This document shows, piece after piece, positions 28,001 through 31,357 of a DNA stretch of 31,357 nucleotides. Position 1 is the first letter of the stretch; each line of letters starts with the position of its first letter. The translations under genes and the position numbers were made by a program. Source of the DNA: a virus; IMG/VR virus record IMGVR_UViG_3300028378_000018, positions 1 to 31,357 of that record; one strand, written 5' to 3'. The notes below the pieces were generated by a model, which saw only the letters and a program-made list of their open reading frames with translations, did no database searches and was not told the origin of the DNA.

Positions 28001-28770
28001 GCGATGACGACGATATCGACGAATGGCTGCATGACGCGCTTCTGATGGAGGGCAACAGCACCGGCACGGCCGCCTGGAACTACATGATGGGGATGGCGCT
28101 CAAGGGCGTGCCGGGGCAGATCAGCGAGATCGCACTGTCCGAGCGCATTGGCATCCCGAACCTTTGGTTCCGCGGCCCGTTTTACGACATGGACGCGCAA
28201 GACACGGTCACGCATTACGTTCACGAGCTCGCGGGGCCGGCGGCCAGCATCGTGTTCAGCATGGGCCGCGGCATGCAATACATGGCTGAACAAGACTGGT
28301 GGCGCGGGGCTGAGGCCATGGTTCCCAAGATGGCGCGCGATATCTCCAAGGGCGTGCGCTACACCATGGACGGGGTCGAGACGCGCAACGGGGATCCGAT
28401 CCTGGAGGACGTGTCGCCCTATGAGGCGATCGTGCAGGCCATGGGGTTCACCCCGGCCCGGCTGGCCGAGCGGTATGACGACATGAGCCGCATGCGCGAC
28501 GCGGAAAAGAAGATCATCCGCGAACGCTCGAGCCTGCACGGCGACATTGCCAAGGCGGTGTCCGAGGGCGGCGGCATGACGCCCGCGCTTCTCAAGCGGA
28601 TCCGCGCGTTCAATCAGAAGCACCCGACGTTCCCGATCACCGGATCCAGCATCCGCCGGTCGATCGGCTCTCGCCAGCGGTGGAGCGAGGGCGTGCAGCG
28701 CGGCGTGAACATCAACGACAAGCTGCGACCGGGCATAGAGCGGGACATGGCGCCGCAGCTTTACGACTGA
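16066..28770 (+). CDS. Giant polyvalent protein: pyrophosphatase-like, N6-adenine methyltransferase, SF2 helicase, metallopeptidase, LPD38-like
   Basis: One uninterrupted 4234-codon frame from a GTG with TAGGAGA before it. In order: glycine-rich hydrophobic segments (about 272-300, 364-388, 441-461); acidic disorder (470-760); an inorganic-pyrophosphatase-like domain (960-1088, HYGRILRTEGADGDHVDFYMG); a helical domain (1320-1410); an adenine methyltransferase (1535-1745, YEPSAGTGMLL and NPPF at about 1632); a low-complexity linker (1760-1905) hiding a nested gene; a DarB/strawberry-notch-like helicase with GDQTGVGKGR at 2009, DESH at 2147 and QMLGRINRTGQ at 2543; coiled coil; a metallopeptidase with HEVIH at 3160; and an LPD38-like C-terminus with membrane-like stretches at about 3725-3762 and 3946-3980. 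Known polyvalent proteins, such as P1 DarB, enter with phage DNA and counter restriction; the same role here is inferred. RSIF stands at residue 26. Confidence 0.9.
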   Translation: MARENVFALNPVDYELERQKADRQGRSIFGTQDKAPKTPSPALNADGTPDYAKIATETQVPRNLVIALTEAAGLKDGAQKGAFATEAASRIGREISGGKDAKAALKAVLGEDAPVDDLITAARAVPEYERVGVDSDKDKPAGDDGGRSWLDPSRAYDPLGLLQSDNAADARKQVAGGVAKGAGAAVEGFGILRSSRFYDPLNLINEEGKKQVSDATRKVADSMRDYGKTVQEGVTKESRDAIKASTPDGDIFKPSTWTLGEDPSVRGYTMLTMDVLGSLAPVVVASVIGGPGAGAVAGGLQSGGAGAEEARGIVMAAANEMVEGPDGEQISRLEADSQYYRDLRADGESHEVATQKTAEAAGRLAATYAAPVGALGGAITGGIVTGGVKSLAGRSVGTRVAGGAALSATEEAAQETAEGVAARKGASDATGMDVDLWEGSFGAAILGALGGGPLGAAGGLVTQREEQQEESQPAPQAQLPAPDAPIDGEIMAPEAMPEPTGPISRAAQQAPEGAAEAMAQGQETGMFPDMKPGGEVALRDADGRDYNAVFLREDQSGVTVRIAGQEVPMSAQEFDEARAEAQREDEAEGEAPAAEEEADPLAMDDETPPEMTQPAAEIELPEGVDRDDFEERTAILEEGAGMDRASAEARALEMIQRRMEEQRAVDEQAAIPDAQEMGEQGQVEAPEVVEAPSEPEPIAAEPPASVETPEPEPAPATPDQPELITVTDVYGDKSRVLKADLDSDKPMLRRFNAKGEPIENDGALIARGNIDTDGTGVTETYKDQPVIGIGRQGDQPSKSKPGVRQAIKNRGQKVEDFEIREVKGGFIGVRKSAMAEPTAEDAAEPEDVPATGEDNEAAPQAPTRGMTTRPGYTRRMEGSESTTTQERMTEDGFVVTREVNRTTVRDPKGRQIFVGEHDVDEGKVERAIEKAREPETAAAIEAAAAETDPDPTPAQAEAENYKTGKAQWAGLTLSFENRKGGERSGTDANGNEWSVTMPAHYGRILRTEGADGDHVDFYMGDSPGSDAVWVIDQMDAETGRFDEHKVMLGFDSVNAAAETYMDAFEDGKAEARLGGMRKMTVEGFKKWLEGDTTGPVSRPAKQQDAGAQAKPKTTVDESNVNDPDMPAGFQLTAINRMTKPQAKDAGVSWPAVKAIVTTSKPYSWGTYEGISETSRADAIQKALSSAQRAVEKRPQPQATPKPAPTAPQPPIDRLESVVRLVSESEGMQETGAAAVLLPALTDFKRGTSPDAVIPQLQEASQLLFRQYPETSDVLDEIVTALEQQAEQDAEPEPESPSVSNEKPEPDQVAPPKSGILGTLSQEKQDRAAELKKRLADKARSQTSSGIDPEYITLGGELVALYIEGGTRKFGQMLRDFAETTGLSMREAQGPMRAAYNYVRDEKDLAGEDVSDMDGADAVMAEIRAAIAEESAPAKPEQAADDTAEAPQPADPRSEVVTLADYFQGRLSDGAVFKTIVGARKEASQVLGRDLGESDLKMVEEAMESGVVQAARDIAATDRTDAQKYDDLVDLYGRQPNLTQRTSSSIQYQAYSTPAPMAYLASRLAGITKDTTVYEPSAGTGMLLMEAAPRNVDANELQASRYELLNRIYAEGDIARGDAMQDKVPDAVDVVIANPPFGKVKNPDGRGNTEWDLTGTSTTTSEIDHAISMRALSGMRDDGSAVLIVGGHQGDAEARKTKYRTPKNRVFWKKLYETYNVTEHFTLDGGLYSRQGAGWPVDVVVIKGRGKSGKFLPMKQAPMLYDGWGQIRDRIDGTTDSLDPRGGQPADDGGASATAGQAPDTGGVSGASTPPVRTSGQAEQAGGARPSGDGTGTDGAVGRPDAQQQPGDTGNAGDTVGNPDDQLSDGAVPGPAEQGDGNARGPRSGQAGTVQRPSDGNLPDSVDRPSRAKVERDNTETETDFQVQYSPRSNAKFAVGTLVPKNVADSVGAALSDLDGRVGDIDDFVARELGYDVDDMLGTDSKRGYFSAEQVDAIALAIDNVGDGLGFIIGDQTGVGKGRIVAGMIRYALKQGKTPVFFTVKPGLYGDMLRDLRDIGMTDIQSEVMVTNNGLRASNAVPISARPGDVLASGTNAEQDVAIRTMRDTGALPEGKRVLFTTYDQMNTQKKDITSRMRAMQAIAPNAMFILDESHEAGGTANNQEPKAGDPEPRSVFIRKLLAESPNGKMFSSATFAKNSAVMSLYTSTNLRNALPNAQKLEEAVERGGVPMQQIISAALVKDGQYVRRERTYEGISMSMQILESDPIAAENGAAAVRAIFRLDEDYMTGVRDAYIEEELSNQGDAAGRDDSVGEAGASSTNFASTMHNVVSQLLLSVKATEVADKAVELHKQGKKPIIALSNTNASIINDYVNDRDLQTGDKVKIPFNEILTRYLNRLRRITIKNDDDTKEHYFLTDSDIRTYGGPMALEEVRATEKLISEIDLGDLPGSPIDAIRDKMEAAGIKVGEITGRSKQIRNGVLETRKGGQAENKRIMNGYNSGANDALIINRSGATGFSMHATDAPDNDGKTRAMLILQPDNNIDVFMQMLGRINRTGQTKLPEYVIAVSDLAVEKRPAALLMKKLASLNASTTANKKSAVTMDDAPDFMNKYGDQVVRQYLIDNPEVSIATGVKAPPKATESAGIAAKLTGKLIVLGPKRTEEIYADIQEAYQNYIDELDSMGANDLEAKVLEIDAKTEDSEVIDQGTAPDSAFGRDTVLETVDAKVIGKPYTLEKLDELVEEARDSKSIDAHVDAQTEAIDAVYSEVIEADNERRRDLQKRAAEAKTEKQKDKIADMQTRHETAVQSKQDRVRQIKEIVRQMAPGRPLMVSFLQNGETQETVYATALGVDLSRMSDSVAPSKMSVKIALASPGKQVTIPMGRLVGEGSDDYSITTAREQTVRNAFEKGQAQTRETRQIVTGNVINGFSKFSGKGQIVMFRRDDGTLDQGLLLPKDFSAMDALAEAPRAFANVDQAIRFAAIAGTDGAPALLKTADGVMTVQRTQKPNDFQMTIERTRGYKPYIFNPVVRDMLGDFTARSGPFKKSLDTETLRQVLSEYETSLGTEFQATAHKEEAQAIIDASKPQGRRRDAGDASPAPYTREAFESLKSDLQDELNRIGISGQVRLRVAKGFRYDGTTLDGFFHEGVIGAGTGSDVGARGVMRHEVIHAMRNRALWGRDYGLFTEGEWQAMVRAARNNRSVRDRINRTYPDLNTPQKSEEMVAEAFREWMDQRDTQDSAGRAFEKLRRIVEAFLNALRRNGANEAAEVFERIRSGEIGGRGPGGGRGVRGPVQGMRRDPASPKGVPMGAPRTWRSKGKDLWNDLLTDSMGGRTGKANVLALVPGRPLFEELGRNLPSARVYLKLKDLMDTLRQEWHAKTDELARDWMSKAGKDTEANGRMMDLMHRSTLAGIDPSKAFDPGKYSQKQNRVRAADYDLLRAEFKDLPPEFQTLFRKVRDDYSEIADEFEKAIVENVRNAQRVAVKRAQRAHDKEMQRIADEGLTGKEKRDAAEDAKAKLKQAKARMGWAQNARIAEMRQQFESNRLQGVYFPLARFGSYFVAARDSKGKVVSFSRFEKQRKQREEAKKLEAEGYTVDTGVLGAADTDLKTMVDPTFVADMENLLATWDVEPAVMDTVWQRWLETLPDQSIRTNRIHRKGRQGYQKDALRAYTHHMFHGSHQLARLKYGLQMQDAIDEAYTEAAQSSDSNRATLVVDEMNRRHQWTMNPQVLGASTAITSLAFVWYLGATPAAAMVNLTQTTIMGIPIMNAAFRNASVGEIARQLGRAGLDFASGRGDATASSRLSQDEKDALESAHKRGIITRTQGHDLASVAETGVEYSGTREKIMRFFSYLFHKAEVANREVTFLAAYRMAMAEGGTREGAVDKAGSVTWKTHFDYQGSSRPRFMQGDWPRVFFIFRQFQVNAIYRLFRDTYQTFEGKTDEERREAKAQLVGISLSMMAHAGITGVWGYGLITTLLGLFSGGDDDDIDEWLHDALLMEGNSTGTAAWNYMMGMALKGVPGQISEIALSERIGIPNLWFRGPFYDMDAQDTVTHYVHELAGPAASIVFSMGRGMQYMAEQDWWRGAEAMVPKMARDISKGVRYTMDGVETRNGDPILEDVSPYEAIVQAMGFTPARLAERYDDMSRMRDAEKKIIRERSSLHGDIAKAVSEGGGMTPALLKRIRAFNQKHPTFPITGSSIRRSIGSRQRWSEGVQRGVNINDKLRPGIERDMAPQLYD
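21377..21769 (+). CDS. Nested overlapping gene, +1 frame inside the giant gene, 130 aa, unknown
   Basis: An ATG at 21377 (or TTG at 21374) with AAGGGA eight bases upstream opens a frame just after a stop at 21362-21364 and closes with TAG at 21767. It lies wholly within the methyltransferase-helicase linker. The product looks like a normal soluble protein: MERQIAWTPEGGNPQTM, then LEAYQEHLRRRYERLVRQSK and a C-terminal helix AAREAVRLVRFSDLL. By hand count about a fifth of its codons end in A or T, as in other genes here. About half do in the giant frame over the same bases, where the protein is Gly/Asp/Pro/Gln low-complexity. I do not recognise the product. A chance open frame is possible but the codon signature argues against it. 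Confidence 0.68.
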   Translation: MERQIAWTPEGGNPQTMAVLLPRQDKPLTLEAYQEHLRRRYERLVRQSKQEGRDPLAMAQEQMAQWDDLTPSNSREIPEMLATRSETLMTNFPMGQFPVPQSKVTETRAAREAVRLVRFSDLLTAIYPTA

Positions 28771-28794
28771 TCGGCGGTCTTTCATTGCGGGCCC

Positions 28795-28832
28795 ATATGT
28801 GGTATATGGCCTGCAGCGCCGCGCAAGATGTG
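28795..28832 (+). promoter_or_regulatory. Candidate phage late promoter, copy D (lysis module)
   Basis: ATATGTGGTAT at 28795-28805 is followed after 15 nt by GCGCAAGATGTG at 28821-28832, ending 35 nt before ATG 28868. The upstream half sits in a small inverted repeat CCATAT/ATATGG (28793-28809). The 97-bp gap behind the giant gene has no clear terminator. TTAGATCAG follows at 28851, as in copy B. Confidence 0.6.
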
Positions 28833-28867
28833 TGATGCAACCTGGACCCCTTAGATCAGGATTTGCA

Positions 28868-28942
28868 ATGACACCTTGCCATGTGCCTCCCAACTTTTGC
28901 GGATTCTACGGCCGCCATGTTCAGGCGGGGTGTCTGGCATGA
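28868..28942 (+). CDS. Micro-ORF, 24 aa, coupled to the next gene
   Basis: ATG 28868 with AGGA about seven bases upstream starts a 24-codon frame (MTPCHVPPNFCGFYG...) that ends in TGA at 28940. This stop overlaps the ATG at 28939 of the next gene in an ATGA arrangement. It contains three Cys and two His residues. The distance from candidate promoter D to this ATG (35 nt) matches that of the other modules, which supports 28868 as the first translated start. It may be a leader peptide that sets translation of the lysis genes, or a small protein. No family is recognised. Confidence 0.5.
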   Translation: MTPCHVPPNFCGFYGRHVQAGCLA

Positions 28943-29211
28943 CCCGCTGCGGATATCTTATTCGGCGCCTGCTGTGTGACATCGGCAGCCTTCTGACGCG
29001 TGGTGCCAACGCGATATTCTTTGGTGGCTCGACGGCGCAGGGCCTTTCTTCGCGCGCTTATCTCAACGGGCGCGACAGCGAGTTCTGGCGCCGGTTCGGG
29101 GTTCTGATCAATACCGTTTTTTTCTGGCAGGAGAACCACATCAAGAAGGCATGGGAAGACGACGTCGCTCGCGCCCGATATGTTTTGCAACGTAATGAGG
29201 GCATGAGGTGA
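28939..29211 (+). CDS. Conserved-type phage protein of the lysis module, 90 aa
   Basis: ATG 28939 is preferred because it overlaps the stop of the micro-ORF (ATGA); a longer in-frame start at 28876 has no good ribosome site. The protein has a helical N-terminus (LIRRLLCDIGSLL), then NAIFFGGSTAQGLSSRAYLNG and a C-terminal FFWQENHIKKAWEDD. I have seen this kind of sequence (ALLFG---QTLSSRAY---FFWQ-DH) in many phage lysis regions as a small uncharacterised protein. The function is unknown. It is weakly hydrophobic in the first half without a clear membrane helix. Its TGA overlaps an in-frame GTG of the next gene, pointing to a tight operon. Confidence 0.7.
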   Translation: MTRCGYLIRRLLCDIGSLLTRGANAIFFGGSTAQGLSSRAYLNGRDSEFWRRFGVLINTVFFWQENHIKKAWEDDVARARYVLQRNEGMR

Positions 29212-29219
29212 ACCGCCCA

Positions 29220-29534
29220 ATGATTGAAAATTCCGAAAGGGGCGTAACCCTTAACAAGTCGCTGGCTTGGACGATCCTGGTCACGGTCATCGGTGGCGGT
29301 ATCTGGATCGGAGCGCAGGTCACGGACGCCAATAACGGCGTCGATACGCTGCAGGCGCGGCAAGCCGAAGATCGCCAGCACATTTCGCAAAACACGAGTG
29401 CCGTCAACGCCCTGCGATCCGGGGCCGCGCGCTTGGACCAGCGCCTGATCAGCATCGAACAGGGACAGCGGCGCACCGAGGACAAGATCGACACGCTGAT
29501 CGACTATATCAGTAATGGGAGTACGCCGAAATGA
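29220..29534 (+). CDS. Small membrane protein with coiled coil, holin or lysis-associated
   Basis: A 104-aa protein from ATG 29220, which has GAGGTG eight bases upstream; an alternative GTG at 29208 overlaps the previous stop and would add four residues. After a short charged start comes one membrane helix (about 12-34, SLAWTILVTVIGGGIWIGAQ), then a long amphipathic coiled-coil region rich in Gln, Arg and Asp (VDTLQARQAEDRQHI; LDQRLISIEQGQRRTEDKI). One N-terminal membrane helix with a long coiled coil is seen in XhlA-like lysis proteins and in several small phage membrane proteins. It stands just upstream of the endolysin, the usual holin position, but it is not a recognised holin family. Confidence 0.68.
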   Translation: MIENSERGVTLNKSLAWTILVTVIGGGIWIGAQVTDANNGVDTLQARQAEDRQHISQNTSAVNALRSGAARLDQRLISIEQGQRRTEDKIDTLIDYISNGSTPK

Positions 29535-29614
29535 AAATGCCCGCCCGTCCCCGCATGGTCGACACCCTGTCGGAACTCACACGGTATCTGCGCGATAATC
29601 AGGGAGGTAACTGA
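29531..29614 (+). CDS. Micro-ORF, 27 aa, linking the membrane protein and the endolysin
   Basis: ATG 29531 overlaps the stop of the previous gene (ATGA) and its TGA overlaps the endolysin ATG (TGATG), leaving no free base on either side. The product begins with a basic stretch (MKMPARPRM), continues with a predicted helix (VDTLSELTRYLRDN) and ends QGGN. The endolysin ribosome site GGGAGG lies inside its last codons, so its translation would affect endolysin synthesis. The double overlap is typical for genuine small phage genes. The function is unknown; a small regulator of lysis timing is possible. Confidence 0.6.
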   Translation: MKMPARPRMVDTLSELTRYLRDNQGGN

Positions 29615-30372
29615 TGACTGACCGGTTTCCCCGCGCGTTTGATCTTCTGAAAGTCCACGAGGGCGGTTTTTCGGATCATCCGCGAGATCCAGGCGGCGCG
29701 ACCATGAAGGGCGTGACGCAGCGCACTTATGACAGCTATCGCAGGCGGAGAGGGCAACCTACTCGGCATGTGAAACAAATAACAGATGGTGAGGTCGAAC
29801 GCATTTACCGGGCGCAATACTGGAACGCGGTCCAGGCCGATGATTTGCCGTCTGGTGTTGGTTACTGTGTGTTTGATGCTGCGGTCAATTCAGGGCCTGG
29901 GCGCGCGGTGAGATGGCTTCAAGAGGCCACTGGCGCGCGGGTCGATGGCATCGTGGGGAACGAAACGATTTCCCAGACGCGGGAGGTTCCGCCCGATGAG
30001 CTAATCCATCGCTACTGCGACAAACGGCTGTCTTTCATGAAAAGCCTTCGTCACTGGTCTACATTCAAGAACGGCTGGTCACGGCGCGTTCACGAGGTAC
30101 GGGCGCAGTCTATCGAATGGGCCTACGACGAAACCGTCGCGACGGATACGGCAGAGCCGCCGACAGCCAAGGCGGATGGCAAGAAAAGCGTTATGTTCAC
30201 CATCAAGGATGCTGCGAGCAATCGTGGCGTGCAGACGGTCGCAGGTGGCTTGCTGGGCAGTGGTGGTGTTCTGTCAAATAGTGAGGGGCCTATCCCCTAC
30301 GCAGTAGCCGCAGTACTCGTTATAGCTGCACTGGCGGGTCTGTGGTGGATTGTGAGGGGGCGTGAGACGTGA
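29614..30372 (+). CDS. Endolysin, GH108 N-acetylmuramidase with C-terminal membrane helix
   Basis: A 252-aa protein. Residues 5-95 are a glycoside hydrolase 108 domain (HEGGFSDHPRDPGGATMKGV) with likely catalytic Glu16; about 95-170 fit the peptidoglycan-binding partner domain (GYCVFDAAVNSGPGRAVRWLQ; ATGARVDGIVGNETI). The enzyme cuts the glycan chain of host peptidoglycan at the end of infection. After a linker a single membrane helix follows at about 228-247 (IPYAVAAVLVIAALAGLWWI) with a short basic tail. There is no N-terminal signal. The membrane tail suggests an anchored or self-exporting form, seen in other alphaproteobacterial phage muramidases. The GGGAGGT ribosome site is strong. Confidence 0.88.
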   Translation: MTDRFPRAFDLLKVHEGGFSDHPRDPGGATMKGVTQRTYDSYRRRRGQPTRHVKQITDGEVERIYRAQYWNAVQADDLPSGVGYCVFDAAVNSGPGRAVRWLQEATGARVDGIVGNETISQTREVPPDELIHRYCDKRLSFMKSLRHWSTFKNGWSRRVHEVRAQSIEWAYDETVATDTAEPPTAKADGKKSVMFTIKDAASNRGVQTVAGGLLGSGGVLSNSEGPIPYAVAAVLVIAALAGLWWIVRGRET

Positions 30373-30626
30373 CGTGGATCTTCGCCGCATGGCGCTGGAT
30401 CGCCGGTAGCCGCGCAGGACAGGCAGTGGCGGCGGCTCTCGCTGCCTTGGCGTATCTCCGGTGGCTGCAACGCCAAAGCCGCTCACAGGGCCGCTCACAG
30501 GGCCGCGGAGAGGCGCAAAAGGAGATGCAGGACCATGATCGGAAAAACGCTGATGATATCCGTCGCCGCGCTCGCGATGCTGACGGCGTGCAGCCAGAAG
30601 ACGACACCCGCGGTTTCCGCGACTGA
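30369..30626 (+). CDS. Probable inner-membrane spanin subunit (Rz-like)
   Basis: An 85-aa protein from GTG 30369, which overlaps the endolysin stop (GTGA) and has GAGGGGG eight bases upstream. It has one N-terminal membrane helix (about 3-31, with AGQAVAAALAALAYLRWLQ) followed by a strongly charged polar tail (about 32-85, Arg, Gln, Glu and Asp), the plan of an i-spanin that reaches through the periplasm. Its 3' part overlaps the lipoprotein gene in another frame by 92 bp, the classic Rz/Rz1 arrangement. A short SQGR-SQGR repeat is present. The tail is shorter than in lambda Rz, so a partial coiled coil must suffice. Confidence 0.7.
   Translation: MTWIFAAWRWIAGSRAGQAVAAALAALAYLRWLQRQSRSQGRSQGRGEAQKEMQDHDRKNADDIRRRARDADGVQPEDDTRGFRD
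30479..30502 (+). repeat. 12-bp perfect tandem duplication in the Rz-like gene
   Basis: Two exact copies of CCGCTCACAGGG in a row, in frame with the Rz-like protein (adds four residues, SQGR). The pattern suggests slippage that changed the length of the periplasmic stalk. Confidence 0.9.
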
Positions 30627-30756
30627 GCAGGCGCTGTGCGATGTGTGGCAGGGTAGCCTGCCGTCGCGCTCGAGGTCGGACACCGCGCAGACGGTCGCGG
30701 AGATCGGGCGCGCGTACAATGCCTTTGAAGCCGCCTGCCAGCGGAAAATCGAATAA
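30535..30756 (+). CDS. Outer-membrane spanin lipoprotein (Rz1-like)
   Basis: A 73-aa protein starting in the +1 frame inside the Rz-like gene, with AAAGGAG ten bases upstream. The N-terminus is a lipoprotein signal (MIGKTLMISVAALAMLTAC) with lipobox LTAC and Cys19 as the acylated residue. The short mature part (54 aa) is mainly helical rather than strongly Pro-rich. With the Rz-like partner it would fuse inner and outer membranes as the last step of lysis in a Gram-negative host. The overlap and lipobox make the pair assignment good, though the sequence is not like lambda Rz1. Confidence 0.8.
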   Translation: MIGKTLMISVAALAMLTACSQKTTPAVSATEQALCDVWQGSLPSRSRSDTAQTVAEIGRAYNAFEAACQRKIE

Positions 30757-30807
30757 CCGAATACACCCCCGGCCTGCTGGATGGCCTGAACTCGGAAGGA
30801 AACTGAA

Positions 30808-31092
30808 ATGCCACCCCCCAAGCGAGTTGATGTGCCCGCCTATACCGTCACGAAGCTGACCGGATCCTCGAGCCCGGGCACGATCGCCTTCCAGATCAAG
30901 TATGGCGACCTTGTGACCATCATGGGCACTACGGGCGCGACGCCCTCGGCTTCCGATTTTGCGGATGGCTTCGATTACGTGACCCGCGAAGGTGAGCGCG
31001 GCACGCTCGACGATATTTTCCCAGGCGGAAGCTACACGGATCTCTATGCGTTCTCCCGCGATGACGCCGTGATCAACGTCTACCACGCCTGA
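30808..31092 (+). CDS. Hypothetical small protein after the lysis genes
   Basis: A 94-aa protein with GGAAGGAAA upstream of its ATG. It looks beta-rich with many Gly, Thr and Asp residues (TVTKLTGSSSPGTIAFQIKYG; ASDFADGFDYVTREGERG) and has no signal, membrane helix or coiled coil. I do not recognise the family. It is followed 12 bases later by a probable fibre or adhesin gene, so it may be part of a second receptor-binding module placed behind the lysis cassette. Confidence 0.65.
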   Translation: MPPPKRVDVPAYTVTKLTGSSSPGTIAFQIKYGDLVTIMGTTGATPSASDFADGFDYVTREGERGTLDDIFPGGSYTDLYAFSRDDAVINVYHA

Positions 31093-31104
31093 CCGGAGAT
31101 TCCG

Positions 31105-31357
31105 ATGCCGTTCAAGAGCCCTTTCGAAAAAACCTTCAACGGCATTCCGTCGCCTTTCGGCCGGCGGCTCGGCGTCGGACAGCCTTTCGGCGTGTTCACC
31201 CCTGCTGATCTGTTCACGGGAAGCGAGGCAGGTGTCGTCTACGATGTATCCGATCTGTCCACGCTGTTCCAAGATAGCGCAGGCACCACGCCCGTCACAA
31301 CGGCGGGACAACCTGTTGGGCTGATGCTGGACAATTCCGGCAACGGCAACCACGCCA
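31105..31357 (+). CDS. N-terminal part of a probable phage fibre or adhesin (cut by window edge)
   Basis: The frame from ATG 31105 stays open to the window end, giving 84 residues. CCGGAGATT lies upstream as ribosome site. After a Phe/Gly-rich start (MPFKSPFEKTFNGIPSPFGR) comes DVSDLSTLFQDSAGTTPVT and LMLDNSGNGNHA, a stretch I know from fibre or tail proteins of alphaproteobacterial phages, where it leads into a LamG/concanavalin-like domain. The rest is outside the window, so size and domains cannot be judged. Confidence 0.7.
   Translation, partial: MPFKSPFEKTFNGIPSPFGRRLGVGQPFGVFTPADLFTGSEAGVVYDVSDLSTLFQDSAGTTPVTTAGQPVGLMLDNSGNGNHA

Noticed and set aside
16066-28770. Giant gene as an N4-type virion RNA polymerase, suggested by the N4-like capsid protein.
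   Set aside because: No RNA polymerase motifs are visible; helicase, methyltransferase and peptidase motifs are clear instead.
1-31357. CRISPR array, insertion sequence, integrase or origin.
   Set aside because: No spaced direct repeats, transposase or integrase motifs, or origin-like iterons were seen; the only tandem arrays are inside the fibre and spanin genes.

Overview
The window reads as the late (structural, ejection and lysis) half of a tailed phage or prophage with a short-tailed, podovirus-like plan. All supported genes lie on the + strand and are tightly packed, often with ATGA or TGATG stop/start overlaps. The DNA is GC-rich with strong G/C preference at third codon positions. 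Together with the protein styles (an N4-gp56/DUF4043-type capsid protein, a GH108 endolysin, and the 'DLSTLFQDSAGTTPV' type fibre start) this suggests an alphaproteobacterial, probably Rhodobacterales-like, host. The host assignment is inference. No integrase, terminase, replication gene, tRNA or bacterial flanking gene is visible, so prophage versus free phage cannot be decided.

Layout. (1) 1-1828: end of an upstream gene, a small unknown, the putative scaffold and a CsrA-like RNA-binding protein, closed by a clear rho-independent terminator. (2) 1934-11645: major capsid protein, a likely capsid accessory protein, an acidic protein, two head-tail adaptors, a nozzle-like protein, a 1143-aa tail fibre, a DUF4376-like protein and a QueC-like PP-loop enzyme. 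(3) 11749-15838: an unknown helical protein and three probable ejection proteins, one with a C-terminal S74-like chaperone domain and one a SleB-type cell-wall hydrolase, followed by a terminator. (4) 16066-28770: one 4234-aa polyvalent protein with glycine-rich membrane-like segments, a pyrophosphatase-like domain, an N6-adenine methyltransferase, a DarB/strawberry-notch-like SF2 helicase, an HExxH metallopeptidase and a long LPD38-like C-terminus. (5) 28868-30756: lysis cassette with two micro-ORFs, a membrane/coiled-coil protein, a GH108 endolysin with a C-terminal membrane segment and an overlapping Rz/Rz1-type spanin pair. (6) 30808-31357: a small unknown and the start of a probable fibre or adhesin.

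Three observations stand out. First, a 130-codon ORF (21377-21769) is nested in the +1 frame inside the methyltransferase-helicase linker of the giant gene. The third-position G/C bias moves into the nested frame there, while the giant protein's own frame becomes a low-complexity Gly/Asp/Pro linker. Second, a 12-bp element GCGCAWGATGTG occurs once in front of each of four transcription modules (capsid, ejection, giant protein, lysis), always 32-41 nt upstream of the first start codon. In three copies it has an upstream partner ending GGTAT. This looks like a phage-specific late promoter. Third, a short R-S-[IVF]-[AMFR] motif recurs across four consecutive ejection-module proteins, using different codons, which suggests a shared packaging, docking or processing signal.

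Taken together, virions would carry the SleB hydrolase, the S74-bearing protein and the giant protein. These would be delivered with the DNA to open the wall, form a conduit and protect incoming DNA from host restriction. That role is inferred from family knowledge and gene order.
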